The notes: generated from the sequence alone by a model not told the origin. Shown: positions 36,381 through 49,892, numbered from the stretch's first letter. The stretch: DNA of 64,000 bases from Apostichopus japonicus (GCF_037975245.1 NC_092576.1:12825111-12889110); one strand, 5' to 3'. Program-made: numbers and translations.

Positions 36381-38084
36381 GTGGAATAAACGTGTGCCTA
36401 GAATAGTGGTGTACACAGACATGGCAAAAATAGCGTTAGTCAACCCCATTGGTCTAAGTAGTTTAAAGTAAGCGTGGTACGATTGGTTAAACAAATTCAA
36501 GTCAGGGGCGGATGCCGGATTGAAGGGGTGTGTTCATTTTATGATATAATATGTTGTAGAATTAGGTATATGTAAGTTTGCGCTAATGATGAAAATTTTG
36601 TAGGGGCACCCCCTAGGATCCGCGATAATCTTTTCAAACCTGTTGATCATTCACTAGCTAGTTTAATTTAAGAAGTTGGTTTAAATATTTAAGTACTTTA
36701 CACCTTATTTTTATCGAAGAATGTTGCGAAATTTAGCAATGCAAAATCCAATACATTTGTATTTTCGGGATCATGTAGATTTTAAGCCCTAAACATATAT
36801 TCAAGTAACATGCAATGAGCATTGTCTAAAATATAGAGATAAAAACAAGGGGTTTAAATTCATATCAACCATTGTAACGCGATATAAAGTCTCAAGCAAC
36901 GAAAGTAGTCATAACTACGATCGAAAAATTGAACCGTGAATATTAAACGAAAGCCAACATCTCAAGCACATTACCTTCTCCGCTACAAGTACGTTAGACT
37001 TAACTGCTCTACCTCTCACCAAGTATTTGTTAGAAACTCCATTTTCCAAGAAAAAAATCCCTTGCCATATGAACCATGTTATGATCTAAATTGTGGCGAA
37101 CTTGATGATTATTTCCTACACTAACCCTACAGTTGAGTTTCACTAACCGCATAGCATACTGTTCGATCAGTTACCAATGTGATATAAAATCTCATTTCAA
37201 TTCATATTCATTACCTCCTATAACGATTTGTTGTATATACTATTATAACACGATCTATCTGACACGTATTTACAATTGCAAACATGTCCTACATATATAT
37301 ATATATATATTTTTTTAATTTGGGTAATCATACCGGGTAGTCTACCCTCCCCGCTCCCCCTCGTTCCCCGCTCTATTTGATCCAGTGGAAATAAACTGTC
37401 CCTGTGCTTCCATCCGACTCTGACCCGAATAAAACAAACGTTCTAGTTTACTGATTAAGTAACTTCCTGGCTTCTAAAGTAGCAGAAAGCATGTCTCTGT
37501 AAGGGCAACGGAATTTCATGTATATGTACTACTCTGGATTAATTGCGAGGCGGATGTCCCGCACATAGTAATGAAACCATGAATGCCATTCAAACACATC
37601 ATGCAATGTACATGTAGAGAGTATGGAAATCAGTTACCCCCATAATTTTAAGTTTACATATTCTTCTGTTTAACTATTTTACATGTTCTTATGTGTAACC
37701 ATTTTATATAATACTTGTGTTTATGTTTGGAAAGTTGATGTATTATGCACCCTTATTGTATAATGGAAGATCCTGCTGGGTACCTGGGATGAGAGATGTT
37801 TTGATTGAGCATGCGTGAATACTCACACAAAGCCGTAGTATGTAATCTTTTAGTGTACTTATCCTTTCCTGATTCCGCAGAACAAAGAGATTCGGCGAAG
37901 GGCTACTGACATTACATGTTTATTTACACACATCAACATGCATACCATTATGAATGTACATTGCAGGATGTGTTTGAATAGGCATTCGTGGTTGTATTAC
38001 TATGGGCGGGACTTCCATTGTAAGATATATGATGATAGAAGTTGACTAATTCTCGTTTCATTTTCACTTTATGTAATTTTCAGC
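36381..38084. other. No gene recognised
   Basis: AT-rich spacer with a short TA run at about 37,289-37,310. Small open frames (for example 36,936-37,124) have no recognised motif. Confidence 0.4.
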
Positions 38085-38395
38085 CGTACCTTATCTACAT
38101 TCCTACTTTGTCTGATCGGGTTGTTTAAATATTAACAACACATTAATGATATTGCTGTAAAATCCATTTTTCTACCCCATAGGGATAGCATATGATAAAT
38201 TCGCCTATGTTGTCAGAGAATATACTTAGCCTATCATTAGCCAGACTTGCGCGTAGTTTTTGAAAAATACGGTCACAATGTTATAACATTAACCGAACGT
38301 TATCCTTATGAATTATTTTAACAAATACATAAAATGTTTCCTGATGTACATATTATGAATTAATGTCTGTATACTTAGATTCTACCTTTTGAAAA
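38085..38395. repeat. Diverged dispersed repeat, copy 1
   Basis: Shares long blocks with 39,520-39,570 and 39,880-40,060, for example AATGATATTGCTGTAAA, then TGAAAAATACGGTCACAA, then TCCTTATGAATTA. The second copy has about 300 bp of extra sequence (39,575-39,880) between the blocks. Confidence 0.6.
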
Positions 38396-39519
38396 GTGTT
38401 TCAACTATGTGATGCATCTTATTTGTGTATAATTACAACTAAGTAGTGACCGACATAGGCCTACGGTGGTGAAATATATCAAACGTTACCACAAACAATC
38501 ATGCACCACATATTGGGAGATGTTGCATTTTTCGGTTTCTCATTTAAAAACTTTTGCTTCTTCTACCATAAATGACTTTCAATAACGATGGTTTCCTTTA
38601 CTCTCTATTTTATGGTATATAAATATCAATAGTGAACATGATGTCTGTCCTCGAGAGAGAAACTTTCAACAGAATATTTAATTCATCTGAGACTGTAATG
38701 TAACTATAAGCCTTAGTTAACTTTGCTGCATGTTTGCATATTAAACAACATGTAACGGTTAGATGCGGAAAGCCACATGGCTCACAATTTTAGGAATAAT
38801 AGCTAGTCCTCTGACAATAATAATTTCATCGCAACGTCCTTTGTGATAAAATATAGTGATTCACTAAATATAAGAGAGAAAGTAACGTTAAGTTAAGTTC
38901 CTCGTTCTTTCTAGCAACAGTTGAACAAAATAAAATGACTCCACCATGCACCATAGTTGTGTATGGGCTACTATATCATTAAAACTTTAATACAGCCATC
39001 TAAGAACATTTGTAATAGATTTCGACCAAATAATTTTTATTTGAGTCTTAAGGAAAGTATTCTGACTATAATAGCATGGATTTGGCTGACTCAAAGACAA
39101 ACAAAAATCAGTATTTAAAGTAAAGTCTACAAATATACAAAAATAATTACGCCAATTATACTTCTTTACCTAAACACTCGATGTCTTAAAAATCGCTTCA
39201 ACTAAAATTTATGAATGAATACTCTCATCAAGCCCTATTTGAAAGTCCTTACGAAGAAAGAAAGTAACTGAACACTTACATACATCACAGACATATTGCC
39301 AATACATGCTTACTGGATCACAGCTTCACCTTATTCATTTGCAAGATACTTCAACTTGTAACATTACTTTTCGGATACATAGGTGAAAATAAGAGGTTTA
39401 CAAGAAACCTACTGCTTCCAAGTAAGTAATTCGGAATATCGTGTATACTTTTACCTTTGCACCCTTCATGATTAATTCTCTACTTACCGTTAAGTTGTAG
39501 TATAAATGATCTGCTTTCC

Positions 39520-40060
39520 TGCTTTGTCATAACGGCATACAATACCCTAATGATATTGCTGTAAATCGATCTTTGGGCATATCAGTGTATTATAAAAGCA
39601 AATAATTTATTACCCGAGCCACCCTGTGCCATCATGATTATCTCTGAAAATCCCTATTGTGCACGCATGCCATTTTTTGTCACAATAAAGGCATTCAACA
39701 ATCTATGTACTGCATGTCACCCAAATGTTCGCCTTTTGCAGACATGCGGAAGCCAATTGTGTTTTTTAACCGACTCAATTTTGGGGACTTTGACCTCAAA
39801 AAGGAAAGTGCCACACATAGAATTCCCCAACTATTTGTTGTTGCGGAAGGATACATGATTTTAAGAGTCGTTGTGCGTCTAAGTGGTCAGAGAAAATAGC
39901 CTATCATAGGTTAGACTTGTGCATGTTTATTGAAAAATACGGTCACAACATTAAAAAGAACGTAATCCTTATGAATTAATTTAATAGACACATACAAATA
40001 TTTCTGTTGTGGACATTGTGAATGGTGTCAATCTGTCACTGAGTCTACCTATAAGTAAAT
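39520..40060. repeat. Diverged dispersed repeat, copy 2, interrupted
   Basis: Second copy of the 38-kb repeat. The intervening 300 bp carries two overlapping open frames (39,634-39,858 and 39,657-39,899) with no recognised motif and may be an insertion. Confidence 0.55.
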
Positions 40061-40723
40061 CGTAATCAAGTAAAAAATGATAGATTGCTAGTACGATTCA
40101 TTCCCAGTAAGATAGATTTTCAACTTATGATATTATTATTTAAAGGAATATTCCGGTGGCAGACTGACAATTTACGACACATATTGAAGAAAACAATACT
40201 TTACACTGTTCGTTACCCCCACCCCACTCCTTCTCGATATCTTTCCCCTAACTTAAGAAATGTTTGATTAAACTCAAGCTATTTTGATATTAAGCATGAC
40301 CTTTAGTTACTCCAGAAAGTGATCACACTTGGTGGTTAGTAATGTCATCTGGGCAAATTCTCTCAAAAGCTTTACATTAACTCTTATTATCTTTGAAATC
40401 TGATACATTATCAATGTGTGCTCAGTTGTCAGTATTGCTGTAGCTAGAAGTTCATCAACATGAAACTCTGTAGTAGAACTGTTTTCTTCCTATGTAGATA
40501 AATTATTGAACTATTATAAAGAAGAACATTAAAATTTTCAGCTAAAGTGCCCTGATGACATAATCCATTCTGTTGTTGCCTACAAAATGTAAAGAAATAT
40601 ATATAACTTAGCGAAGCAAAATGCTATGAGAATGTTATTTGGTGCTCAAGATGTATACTGAAAGTTTCTGCAACTTTACTAAGCAATCTTCTTAAGCCAC
40701 GAAAAATCCTTTTACCTTCTTAA

Positions 40724-40870
40724 GGGCCGGTTACACTACAGCGATATCGGATCGGAATCCGATTCCGAATTTTACAGAAAAAATCGGAACAGTGGGTTTC
40801 CTATTAGGACGGTCACACTACAACGATATCGGTCCGGATTGTCTCCCACAAAAATTGTCCGATCCGATAT
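40724..40870. mobile_element. PIF/Harbinger-type terminal region
   Basis: After TAA (the 3-bp target typical of PIF/Harbinger) comes GGGCCGGTTACACTACAGCG, then ATATCGGATCGG. About 75 bp on, a second related block (GGACGGTCACACTACAACG, ATATCGGTCCGG) repeats it. Ends of this kind are common in Harbinger elements and their MITEs. The matching right end was not found in the window. Confidence 0.6.
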
Positions 40871-41001
40871 ATATTTTATGATTGGTCAGCAGAGCGATTT
40901 TTATCGGACGACTATCCAATTTGCGCAGTTTTGTCCAATCAGCGCCTTTGTTTATATTGACGTAACAATTGTGTAAGTGCCCTAACTAGCTACCAATCAT
41001 T

Positions 41002-41143
41002 ATGGCGGACAAGGAAAATGAGAAATTTGTTGAATTTGTGAGGTTGAATCCCTCACTATACGACAAAACCGACAAGAATTTTAAGGATTCTACCCGGAAG
41101 AGAGACATTTGGGACTCAATTGGGGGAAATGTCGGTATGAGTG
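41002..41143 (+). pseudogene. MADF-domain gene, exon 1 (Harbinger-associated)
   Basis: ATGGCGGACAAGG starts a 47-codon exon ending in the donor GTG|GTAAGT. The translation (MADKENEKFVEFVRLNP, SLYDKTDKNFKDSTRKRDIW, DSIGGNVGMS) is the N half of a MADF (Myb/SANT-like) domain. In PIF/Harbinger transposons such a protein accompanies the DDE transposase and binds element DNA. It sits 280 bp inside the Harbinger-like end. Exon 1 itself looks intact, but exon 2 is broken. Confidence 0.65.
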
Positions 41144-42788
41144 GTAAGTACATGGTTTTCGTGACATGAAAAACCCACAAAATGAACTGGCATATCATGC
41201 ATTTTAGTGTAGTCACAGCTTTTGTTATACCTAGGGATAGGCTTTTATTGTATTGTGACAGCTATGCTATTAGTATTATATTAGTACTAATATGCCTAGA
41301 TATACATTTTGACCTTCATCCTCGGGCCGACCAACAACATTGCATCTGTTTGCTGCTGCTCTCAATCGGGGAACGATACTAAATTCGACATCACTCGCAA
41401 CCTTTCATGAAGTAATCATTTAAGCTTGTGGCTATGGTAGGCAAAGTCACTGTTTCATTGAGGGATTCGTGAAACTTGTTTTCCAAATTACTCTGCCTAG
41501 TAGGACTAGCCGAGTCAAACTCGAAGTGAAATTTGTTGCTTTTCGTGGAAGCGGCTCTCAGTACATGTTTCAACTGTATATTCTACTTTCGCTGAGACCA
41601 GGGAATCAAAGTTATAACTGTAATCAAACACTCCCGACAAACTTGACAAGTCAAGCCGAGCAGTGGCGGAGATATTGTAGAAGTTAGGCCTAGTGAAGGA
41701 ATGTTTAATAATGTATTGAACATGGGTTGCTAGTAGTAGTACTAGTAGTTGCTAGTAGTAGTACACTGAAAACTTAAATTGGTTCACCGACTAACATAAC
41801 GTTAGTCCATCTGGTGCCTCTCCCGACTAACATAGCCTTAGTCAGTTGCTATACCGACTAATTTATTCCTTAGTCAGTTGGATTTCTTAGTCGGTCATCT
41901 TAGTCCGTCAGCTTAGTCGATCAACAATTTCTTAGTCCGTAAATGTATATTAGTCAGTTACATTAGTTGGTGACATTAGTCGGTCTTTACCGACTAATTT
42001 ATATGAGCCACCGACTAGTTTATAGCAGGTTTTACATTAGTCAGGATGGTGCCTCTCCCGACTAACCTTTCTTAGTCGGTATCGACTGACTAGTTGCACT
42101 GACTAGAATCACTGAAAGAATTAAACCCGACTAGTTTTACTGACTAGCATCACTGAAAGAAAAGAGAGCAGAAGAAACACAAATAATGTGTACGTTGGCA
42201 GTATTTATTTCTGATAAAACTTCTGATGTCTACAAAGGCTGACTTTCGACAGATAGAGAAGAAATCACTGTAAATAAAATCTGAAAATCTGTTTTTTTCC
42301 AACAAAGTTAAGACAAGTTAATGGATCAAACATGAATCGCAAAAGTATAGCACTGCACAATAATGCAAAGTTGAATCTTGGGCAAGGGTTCCTCATGACT
42401 TTCGTTTTCAAGTGGTACCCCAAATCGACACCAGTTAAGTCTTCACGAACAAAGAGTGTTTCTCTTAACTACAAATGGCCTCCCACTTGTCTTCAGGAAG
42501 CCAAAATCTGCACCATTATTGACCTGTGAACAGAAAATATGATATACGTGTAAGCACAGATACAGATATAGCACATGATAACTCACATTATCATAAACAT
42601 ACATTTACATTAAAATTTTATAACATATTGGGAGGTATACATTTAAATCTAGGTCCCTCAAATTATAAGCCAGGAATAGCAGCTTTACCAAATTATTATT
42701 AGCTTTGCACAGCATAACACCAAGTTATTTCTCAAAGCTTAATAATTATGTTAATCATGTTAATAATGATCCCAATAGACCGGGATCC

Positions 42789-43465
42789 CAGAGGGTTTGG
42801 TTAGCTGGGAAGGTAACCAATTGCCTTGTACATCACAATGTTCACAGTGCATTCCTGTATATGAAACCTGACGACTGGCAAACCGACTGTGGTGGGTGTG
42901 GCTGGGAGAGCAATTTTAAAGTCACCTGATAGCTAACCTAGATCAGTTTTCATGGTAACACATCAAAGTAAGAACAATACCTATCATTTTCCTGTAGGTT
43001 TCAACTGGTCAAATCATGAGCGCACCTAGGTCAATGAGGGGATGGGCATATTGGGGGTCTACTGGCAGGGGTACCCCAACAATAAAAATTACTGGCAATG
43101 CCCATCCCTTGTATCTGAAGTCCTAACCAACATTTTCCAGTAGGTTTCAAGTGGTTACCTCATGAGCTGACCTAGGTCAGCCATGAGGGGTCAATTATAG
43201 ATCACTGGCAGGGGTATCCCACCACCAATAATTACTGGCGATGGCCATTTGTTGCTCTTGGGGCTATACCTGACACATTGTTCTTACTTTGATGTGGTTA
43301 CCAAGAAAGCTGATCTAGGTTAGCTATTAGGTGACTTTAAAATTGCTCTCCCAGCCACCCACCACAGTCGGTTTGCCAGTCGTCAGGTTTCATATACAGG
43401 AATGCATTGTGAACATTGTGATGTACCAGGCAATTGGTTACCTTCCCAGCTAACCAAACCCTCTG
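42789..43465. mobile_element. Foldback/MITE nested in the 4-kb element
   Basis: Inverted arms of about 180-200 bp begin CAGAGGGTTTGGTTAGCTGG and end with its reverse complement. Between them is a direct duplication of about 110 bp (AGGTTTCAA, CTACTGGCAGGGGTA at 43,000-43,110 and its relative at 43,140-43,250). CAGAGGG ends are reminiscent of hAT elements, but no clear 8-bp target duplication is seen. Confidence 0.7.
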
Positions 43466-43599
43466 GACTCCCGCTCTACAGATCAGTGAAAATTTGACCA
43501 AACTTATGAAGCTTGCACGTAAATGATATACTAGACTGTTTTTTTTAAAACAGGTTATGAAAAGTATCTTAAATATCATTAAACAGTTAGGTACAATAG

Positions 43600-43825
43600 T
43601 TAAACTCACTCTTCCATCTTTTTTCTCTATGGTACTTGTTCCTTTGCTTTTTGGACTCTTGGATAAACTCTTTTGTTCTGCGAAGGGTACCAATATATCA
43701 TCTTAAAACATGTCTTTAAGCCATATATAACACAGTTCTCCTCTTCTGTTGTTGCCTCCACACTGGTGTCGTACATCACAGGAAACCTCACCCTTGACTT
43801 AGATATTTGGCTTTTCAATTCCTGC
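43600..43825 (-). pseudogene. Broken exon of unknown origin inside the 4-kb element
   Basis: The acceptor is GTTTCTTTTTTCCAG and the donor GATGGAAGA|GTGAGT. The first part reads SRVRFPVMYDTSVEATTEEE and IYGLKTCFK; the second continues in another frame (SLSKSPKSKGTSTIEKKDGR), so at least one frameshift lies near 43,690. Not recognised; it may be a captured or transposon-encoded exon. Confidence 0.35.
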
Positions 43826-46392
43826 TGGAAAAAAGAAACTGCAAAGTATTCATCATTTGAAAAAAAAAATTAAATAAAGTTGTCACCACAAAGTTATGTG
43901 AGATTTGCTTCCACTATAGTCTCAAAAAACAATCCCAAAGTTTGAAGCAGACTGTATAAAGCTGAAAATTTAAACGAGAGTGTCATCACCATTGCAACCA
44001 GAATCAAATGCCCAGAATACAGAGATAATAAAACATGGGCTAAATCTTTGTTTGTTTTTTTTATCTTTAAAAATATAAAATTTTAGAAACAGAAATGCAC
44101 TGAGCCAACTTATTTATAGGCCTAATCGTTTTTAGTTGTTATTTTGCTTGCTCACATAACAAGCCTGTTTAGACCTAGGCTAGAGGAGAATCAGTACTTT
44201 GTTACACTAAGTTTGTCTTTCGGGCGTTTTGATTTAGTCTTACTAGTAGTACTAAAGTATATAATGGACCGGCGAAGACTAGAGAATACCCAGAGTTTTA
44301 GCAACTGCGTTAAACTGTATCATCTGATCTATTATTTACGTCAATGAGTTTCATTCAATCTAGGATCAAAAAGAGAAAACTAATTAATCTTAACCTTTAA
44401 ACTTTGCTACTAAACAGATATGCTTGAATTACAAATAAATGTCAAAAAAACATCATAATCTAAGAATCGATGCATATACATATACATAAACAGAATAATT
44501 TGAATTCGCGCAAGTGAACCCTGCACTACATTGGACAGAAAAAAAAACGTGCAATTAGACCAAACTAAACATACTAAATTTTCCGTTACTTCTACATAAA
44601 ATATCAATACAAATACAACAACTTACTCTTTTGGCAGTATACTAAAAGCACATGTTATAATAACTTCAGACTATCAAGCTTTCCTGAGAAAAAACGGTTA
44701 ATACTTCTTACAGTAAGCAAGTCGACCGTGAAGGAATGTCGCAATTGTTTCCTGGGTGTGACCGGAAATTATATACTAAAAAATGATAAATGAAAAGGTT
44801 AAATACAACTGGAGCGTGCATCCTGACTGCTCGCAACATATAATACCGTTGACTATCCAACATAATTTGTTCAGCCTACTGTGACTGTACGTTTGAAGGT
44901 CTAGCCTTGCTTATTCAATATCACAAAGCCTACCCATTTAGATTCACATGGGAAATTACAGGAAATCTTTACCAAATGAGTGTGGACTTCAAATAAACTA
45001 TTGAGCCTTATAGTTCCAGCATTTGTTTGGGAATAAATTAGAAGATTATGTGCCACTGTTCAATCTAGCCCAATACACACATAACACATTGTTAATTGGT
45101 GTTTAGAATGCACACTTTAGTGTTGAGAATGCACTGCAGTACCCAGTAGAAGCCTATAGACTACTCACTGTCATTGCACTTGTGTATTGCGAAACGCCAA
45201 CGTGACAACGGTAGCGTTACACTAACCATAATACAGTACTAGTGCCAGTGGCCTAACAATTAACTTTAATTTTACCTTCAAGTTAAAGGAATAACAGGTA
45301 GGCCGATGATGCAGTTAATACCTCCATTCTTCTAAAGACCTTCTTGGGTGATTTACGGTTGAAAGTTGCTTAGAGTGATCGTATGAAACTATGCCAAGTC
45401 CAGCAAGCTGCCGTTGCCTCTCGGTTTCCAAATTAAAGTGAATCGAATTGGGTTAAAATACATTAGTCCGTCGACACCGACTAAGCTACGATTATGGCGT
45501 AAATCGGGTGTCCGTGTCGTTCTTAGTCCATGGGTTAAAATACCTTAGTCCGTCGCCACCGACTAAGCTGCGATTATATTTTCCTTAGTCAGTGTAAACT
45601 GACTAAGAAGCAGTGATGAAACGAATATTTTTGCTAGTTCGTGTGCATTGACTAACGTTACAAACTAATTTAACGTTAGTCCGTGGCAATATTGACTAGT
45701 TTATTTTTTCAGTGTACTGTAGTAGTACTATAGTCATTATTGCGGAGTTCGGAATACTGCGAGGTTCGGACACCCCTAAGAATACACAATTTCACCATGA
45801 CAACCTACAAGCAAGACCCAATTTCACGAAAAACTACGAAGCTACAGTTATTTTCTCTTCAAAATGACCTGTGTTCAAGTATGTACTTACATGTTTGTCA
45901 CTAAAAGGAAATCTTATAGTTTTGGGGTGTTTTAAGGCTAAGGTGTCCGAACTTCGCAGTGTCCGTGCTACTACTAGGCATATGGCATAATACTAGTAAT
46001 ACGACTAGGCCCTTAGCCCTTTCTATTGTTTTATGTCAGGTAAAATTTTGAACATTTGCAGCCAATTGCAACAGGCTAGGTGGGCAGAGCAGGACGCATA
46101 AAGCGGGAAGTCTAGGCTCGGTCGACCCAGTACTTGGAGAGTGTTATCTCTCAAAATACATTCTCAAATAGGAACGGGCATGTACATGCAGTGGTTATAA
46201 CTTGTAACTTTCTCCAGAGTATTTCGCACGTCTCCGGAACTATGCCAACTATGGTGGATTTTCCAACCCTGTAACTAAATCCAAACGTCATGTATGAGTC
46301 TCATGTAGCCAAAAACCTACCAATGGAAAGACAATACAGAAATTCATATATGTTACTTTCAATTAAAATATCTATTTATTCTTTTCAAATAG

Positions 46393-46552
46393 GGGAACAG
46401 CGCAGAAAAGGTGGATGAACCTCCGAGATGACTTCATTAACTATAATAAAAAGATGAAGGGCCACAAGTCTGGGGACGAATACAGGAAAATAAAAACAAT
46501 ACCGATACGCTGATGTCCTGCAGTCCTTATTGCCTTTCCTTCAGCAATGAGA
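46393..46552 (+). pseudogene. MADF-domain gene, exon 2, frameshifted
   Basis: The acceptor is CTTTTCAAATAG (or GGGAACAG eight bases on), followed by QKRWMNLRDDFINYNKK, the C half of a MADF domain. After HKSGDEYRK the frame meets a stop. The rest of the expected segment, RYADVLQSLLPFLQQ, lies in another frame and also ends in a stop before the donor AATGAGA|GTAAGT. Exon 1 is 5.2 kb upstream across the nested element. The gene is therefore decayed. Confidence 0.6.
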
Positions 46553-48227
46553 GTAAGTCATTGCTATGCATTATCAAAGAGAAGAGCAATTATGATTAAT
46601 CAATATTGACTTAATTACCCAATATGAATCTATATTATCTTTTTAAACAAGGGTTTGTAGTTCTCATTTTGTTTTTGATTCATGGAAATCTGCAAGTAGT
46701 TAGTAGGCTCAGCTTGAAAAACTTCAAATTAAAGTTATATTTTATCACCTTCATGTTTTCTTGCAAAAACCTTGGTTATTAATTGCAACATTTTCTGTGG
46801 TGTTTCAATTTCTATGGAATTGGGTAAAACCAGATTTTAGTTGAAATTTGCTTGTTAACAAAGATAATAAAGAACTGTAGGTTGGTAGTTTGGATGGTAC
46901 TTGGCACAATTATATTCTACTGTTTTGCTTTTTATAATCCCTTTTGATTTTCAATGGCTGATTGTCATTGAATATGTTTTATTTTATTTTATGTTACTTT
47001 TTAAAATTTACATTTACAACCTGTGTTAACTTGGAAGAAAACAGATCTGTGGATCATTTTCCATCGGATACTCAATCCACGTCTGGATATGGCATTAGAG
47101 GAATCATGTGGGGGTACTTCACGAATCCACTTTCCCTGCATTCCATCTCCCTGATTTTATTTATTCCATTTATACCATTTTGTATTTTTATATTTCTATC
47201 ACATAGGTCAGTCCCGAAATGATTGACAAATTTATGTAGCGGAGTGGAAATCCATTGTATTTAAGAATCCATACTTTCCCTTTTGGCATCCCATCCCATA
47301 GTTAGTTTCCTTTACAGACAGCAGTGCTCTTTGAATGGCATACTCCTATTAGAGTCTATATCAATCTGTGGGAATGTTCTCCTTCAGGAAAAGTGCCAAA
47401 CTGCAGTAGGAGAACATCTTTTTTGATATGTTATCAATCAGGGTCTGGTTTTTGTAGCTTTCATGTTTAAGAGCATGAATGGAATTACATGTTGTGAAAA
47501 AATTGTGTCAATTCAGGCAATTTTAGGCTCCTGGCACTCTTCATATGCGTGTTCTCAGAAGAAGTTCTGTTGCACATAATTATTTTAATTCTGGGTTCAA
47601 GAGGAACTGAAAAAGAGCCATCATCTTTTAGTTGATAGGTTCTTCATATTGTTTACATATTCTTGAAGGAAACACAAATTATGCAAACATTACAGTACAA
47701 ATTTGAAACTATTGGTTTGTGGTTCATTCTGTCAGTAGCCTGTGGCTGAGAGGTTAAAGGTTAACTTCAGTACTCCATCAAGGTCTCTTATTTTAACTGA
47801 GAGGAATTTGTACTGTAAAAGAAATTTTGCTCTTATCAGCCTTCAATTTTTCCATTGTTATATCCATGAGTATCAGTATAGAGCTCTTTACCAAAAGGAG
47901 AGAAGACTTTTAGGCTGAGTAAGTCTGAATACCCAGGTAACACCCTTGTCGATCAACAATAGTAACAAGTTCCAAATTACATATGAGAGGTGAATGTTAC
48001 TTTCCATAAGGCAGGGAATCATTAAGTAATTTGATTTCTGGTTGGAATTCAGTAATTCTGGCCGGTTGTAGAGAGTGTTTTCTATTTCTTTTACCAAATG
48101 TCAAATGTCAATTTTCAGGATGTCCTAGAAAGGCACATATGGTCAACAACAATGTATCCTTTTGCACCTCTCTCTAAAACGCCATTAAATTAGACAGTGC
48201 CACATTGATATATGTGGGCATTTTAAT
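46553..48227. other. No gene recognised
   Basis: AT-rich sequence; no Harbinger transposase or right terminal repeat was found. A serine-rich frame at about 47,030-47,110 might be a remnant of the MADF gene, but no splice acceptor supports it. Confidence 0.35.
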
Positions 48228-49287
48228 TTAAACTAACTTTAAGAAGACTTCAAATCTTCTGATTTGGATAAATTGAGCTTTTCATTTCATTTTTTTTCGA
48301 AATAAAATAAAACTGTTAGCAAACTGCTTATCCACTAAAGAGCCTGTGTAGGAGGATGCGTAAAAGTAAGGCCAACTTACTTTTACACATTTTTTTTTGT
48401 TATCGCAACGTTCACATATAAATATATACAAATAGTTTATGTATGAACATGTGAGTTACCTAAGCGACCTATGTAGGCATGTCTAATAGGTCACTACCCG
48501 TATAAGACAGTATCTAATACATAATTAACAAACAAAATAAATTATGAATAAAACAAGATGCAAAGAAGTAGAGAAATATGGTAATAATCGGTAATTTCTA
48601 AGATCAAAGCTGTTTCTTAATTCTCTACTGCATGATGTAACAGTATACGTACTATTTATTTAAATATCCCGTGTGCGCAATGAATTTCAGAGAGAATTTT
48701 TTTTGTACGAATTCTCAAACAATGTTTGATAGTATTGTTCTAAAACTTGATATGTGAAGATTTTCAGCGGACATGAAGGTGTAATATATACCTTTGGTAA
48801 CACCTCGATTATATACTCAGGTTAAGAAATTTTGATAAAATTTGTACGGAATAGATTATGAACAATGCGGTTAAGCAAAAGGTATAGCTATATTGTACAT
48901 GTATTATGTGAAACAAGGTTAAGAGCAGAAAACAACGTACAATCAGTATACTACATCGGTATACAACGAACAGCTTATGATTTTCCCTCTATACATAATT
49001 AATTTCACATATATTACTAAAACCTACACTTCTTCATTCTGATCTATCTATATGACCTAGTATGTAGTCATTGTCTGCAAGCCCCCCTCTGATAAGAAGT
49101 ACCATCAAGGGAAGGTTAGGATATAATTAAACAACACTTGTTGTATATAGTGAAACAGAAAATCACTACACCATTACTACACTACACTATATACTACACC
49201 ATCACCACAACATAACTACACCACAACTTAACTACACCATCACTACACCATCAAAAATACACTAACGGGGAGCGGGGAAGTCACAAG
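48228..49287 (+). repeat. Long direct repeat, left segment, copy 1
   Basis: Nearly identical to 57,610-58,638 over about 1.05 kb in the same orientation. It begins TTAAACTAACTTTAAGAAG and ends GTCACAAG after a C-rich tandem zone (ACTACACCATC-like units, 49,162-49,262). Near the left end lies a hairpin (48,360-48,386). Its first 170 bp resemble one end of the 26.4-kb and 51.9-kb repeats. No coding capacity is seen. Confidence 0.85.
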
Positions 49288-49892
49288 ACCCAAACAATTT
49301 GATTCACTCTCAGCCCAGCTTTTACTCTTCTATGGAGATTGTGACCGTGTGCAGATCACGGCGATGCTACTGTGTACGTTAGGTCATTTTCACGAGTCCG
49401 TTTGGTTGGAAGGTAATAATTACTATTATGATCGCAGTCAGGGACGTAGCCAGAAATATGAAAGGGGCGACAGATTGCTCCCCATCCCACCCGATTGCCA
49501 CTTCACTGATCGCGTCTATAGGTTTGTGAGTAATCTACTGTGGAGGCTACTGCGCAAGTTCGTTTGCTGAAAATAATTCATCGACCAAGTTTATTATGAG
49601 AAATATTGCTTGGGCCTCAAAATTATCCTTGCAACAAAGAGCATATATCCATGTTGACTGGCTAATGAACAATGAGGTCATCTGCGTAACCATAAGGTAA
49701 GGTTTGCCGTCACTACTAATGAATAGACTACGAACATAACACAAAGAAACTGGTACAATTGCATTGTCGACTTAACAATGAACCAGCCGATTAGTCAGCA
49801 ACAGCCTACGCAGTGATTTTGAACAATGATAAACACCTATAGCGTAGAACTTAAATAAATATATACTTTATGTACATATGTTTATGTATATT

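Larger units (their letters stand above)
41762..45714. mobile_element. About 3.95-kb DNA element with complex ends, in the MADF intron
   Basis: The left end reads TA|CACTGAAAA and the right end TTTTCAGTG|TA, giving inverted 9-bp termini flanked by TA. Just inside are clusters of ACCGACTAA and its reverse complement TTAGTCGGT in both orientations: about 21 GACTA/TAGTC words in 370 bp on the left and about 10 in 250 bp on the right. Sub-blocks are themselves duplicated (GGTGCCTCTCCCGACTAAC at 41,812 and 42,047; a 79-bp unit at 45,453 and 45,532). Multiple subterminal sites like these usually bind transposase. No transposase gene is visible inside, so the copy would be non-autonomous. Confidence 0.6.
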
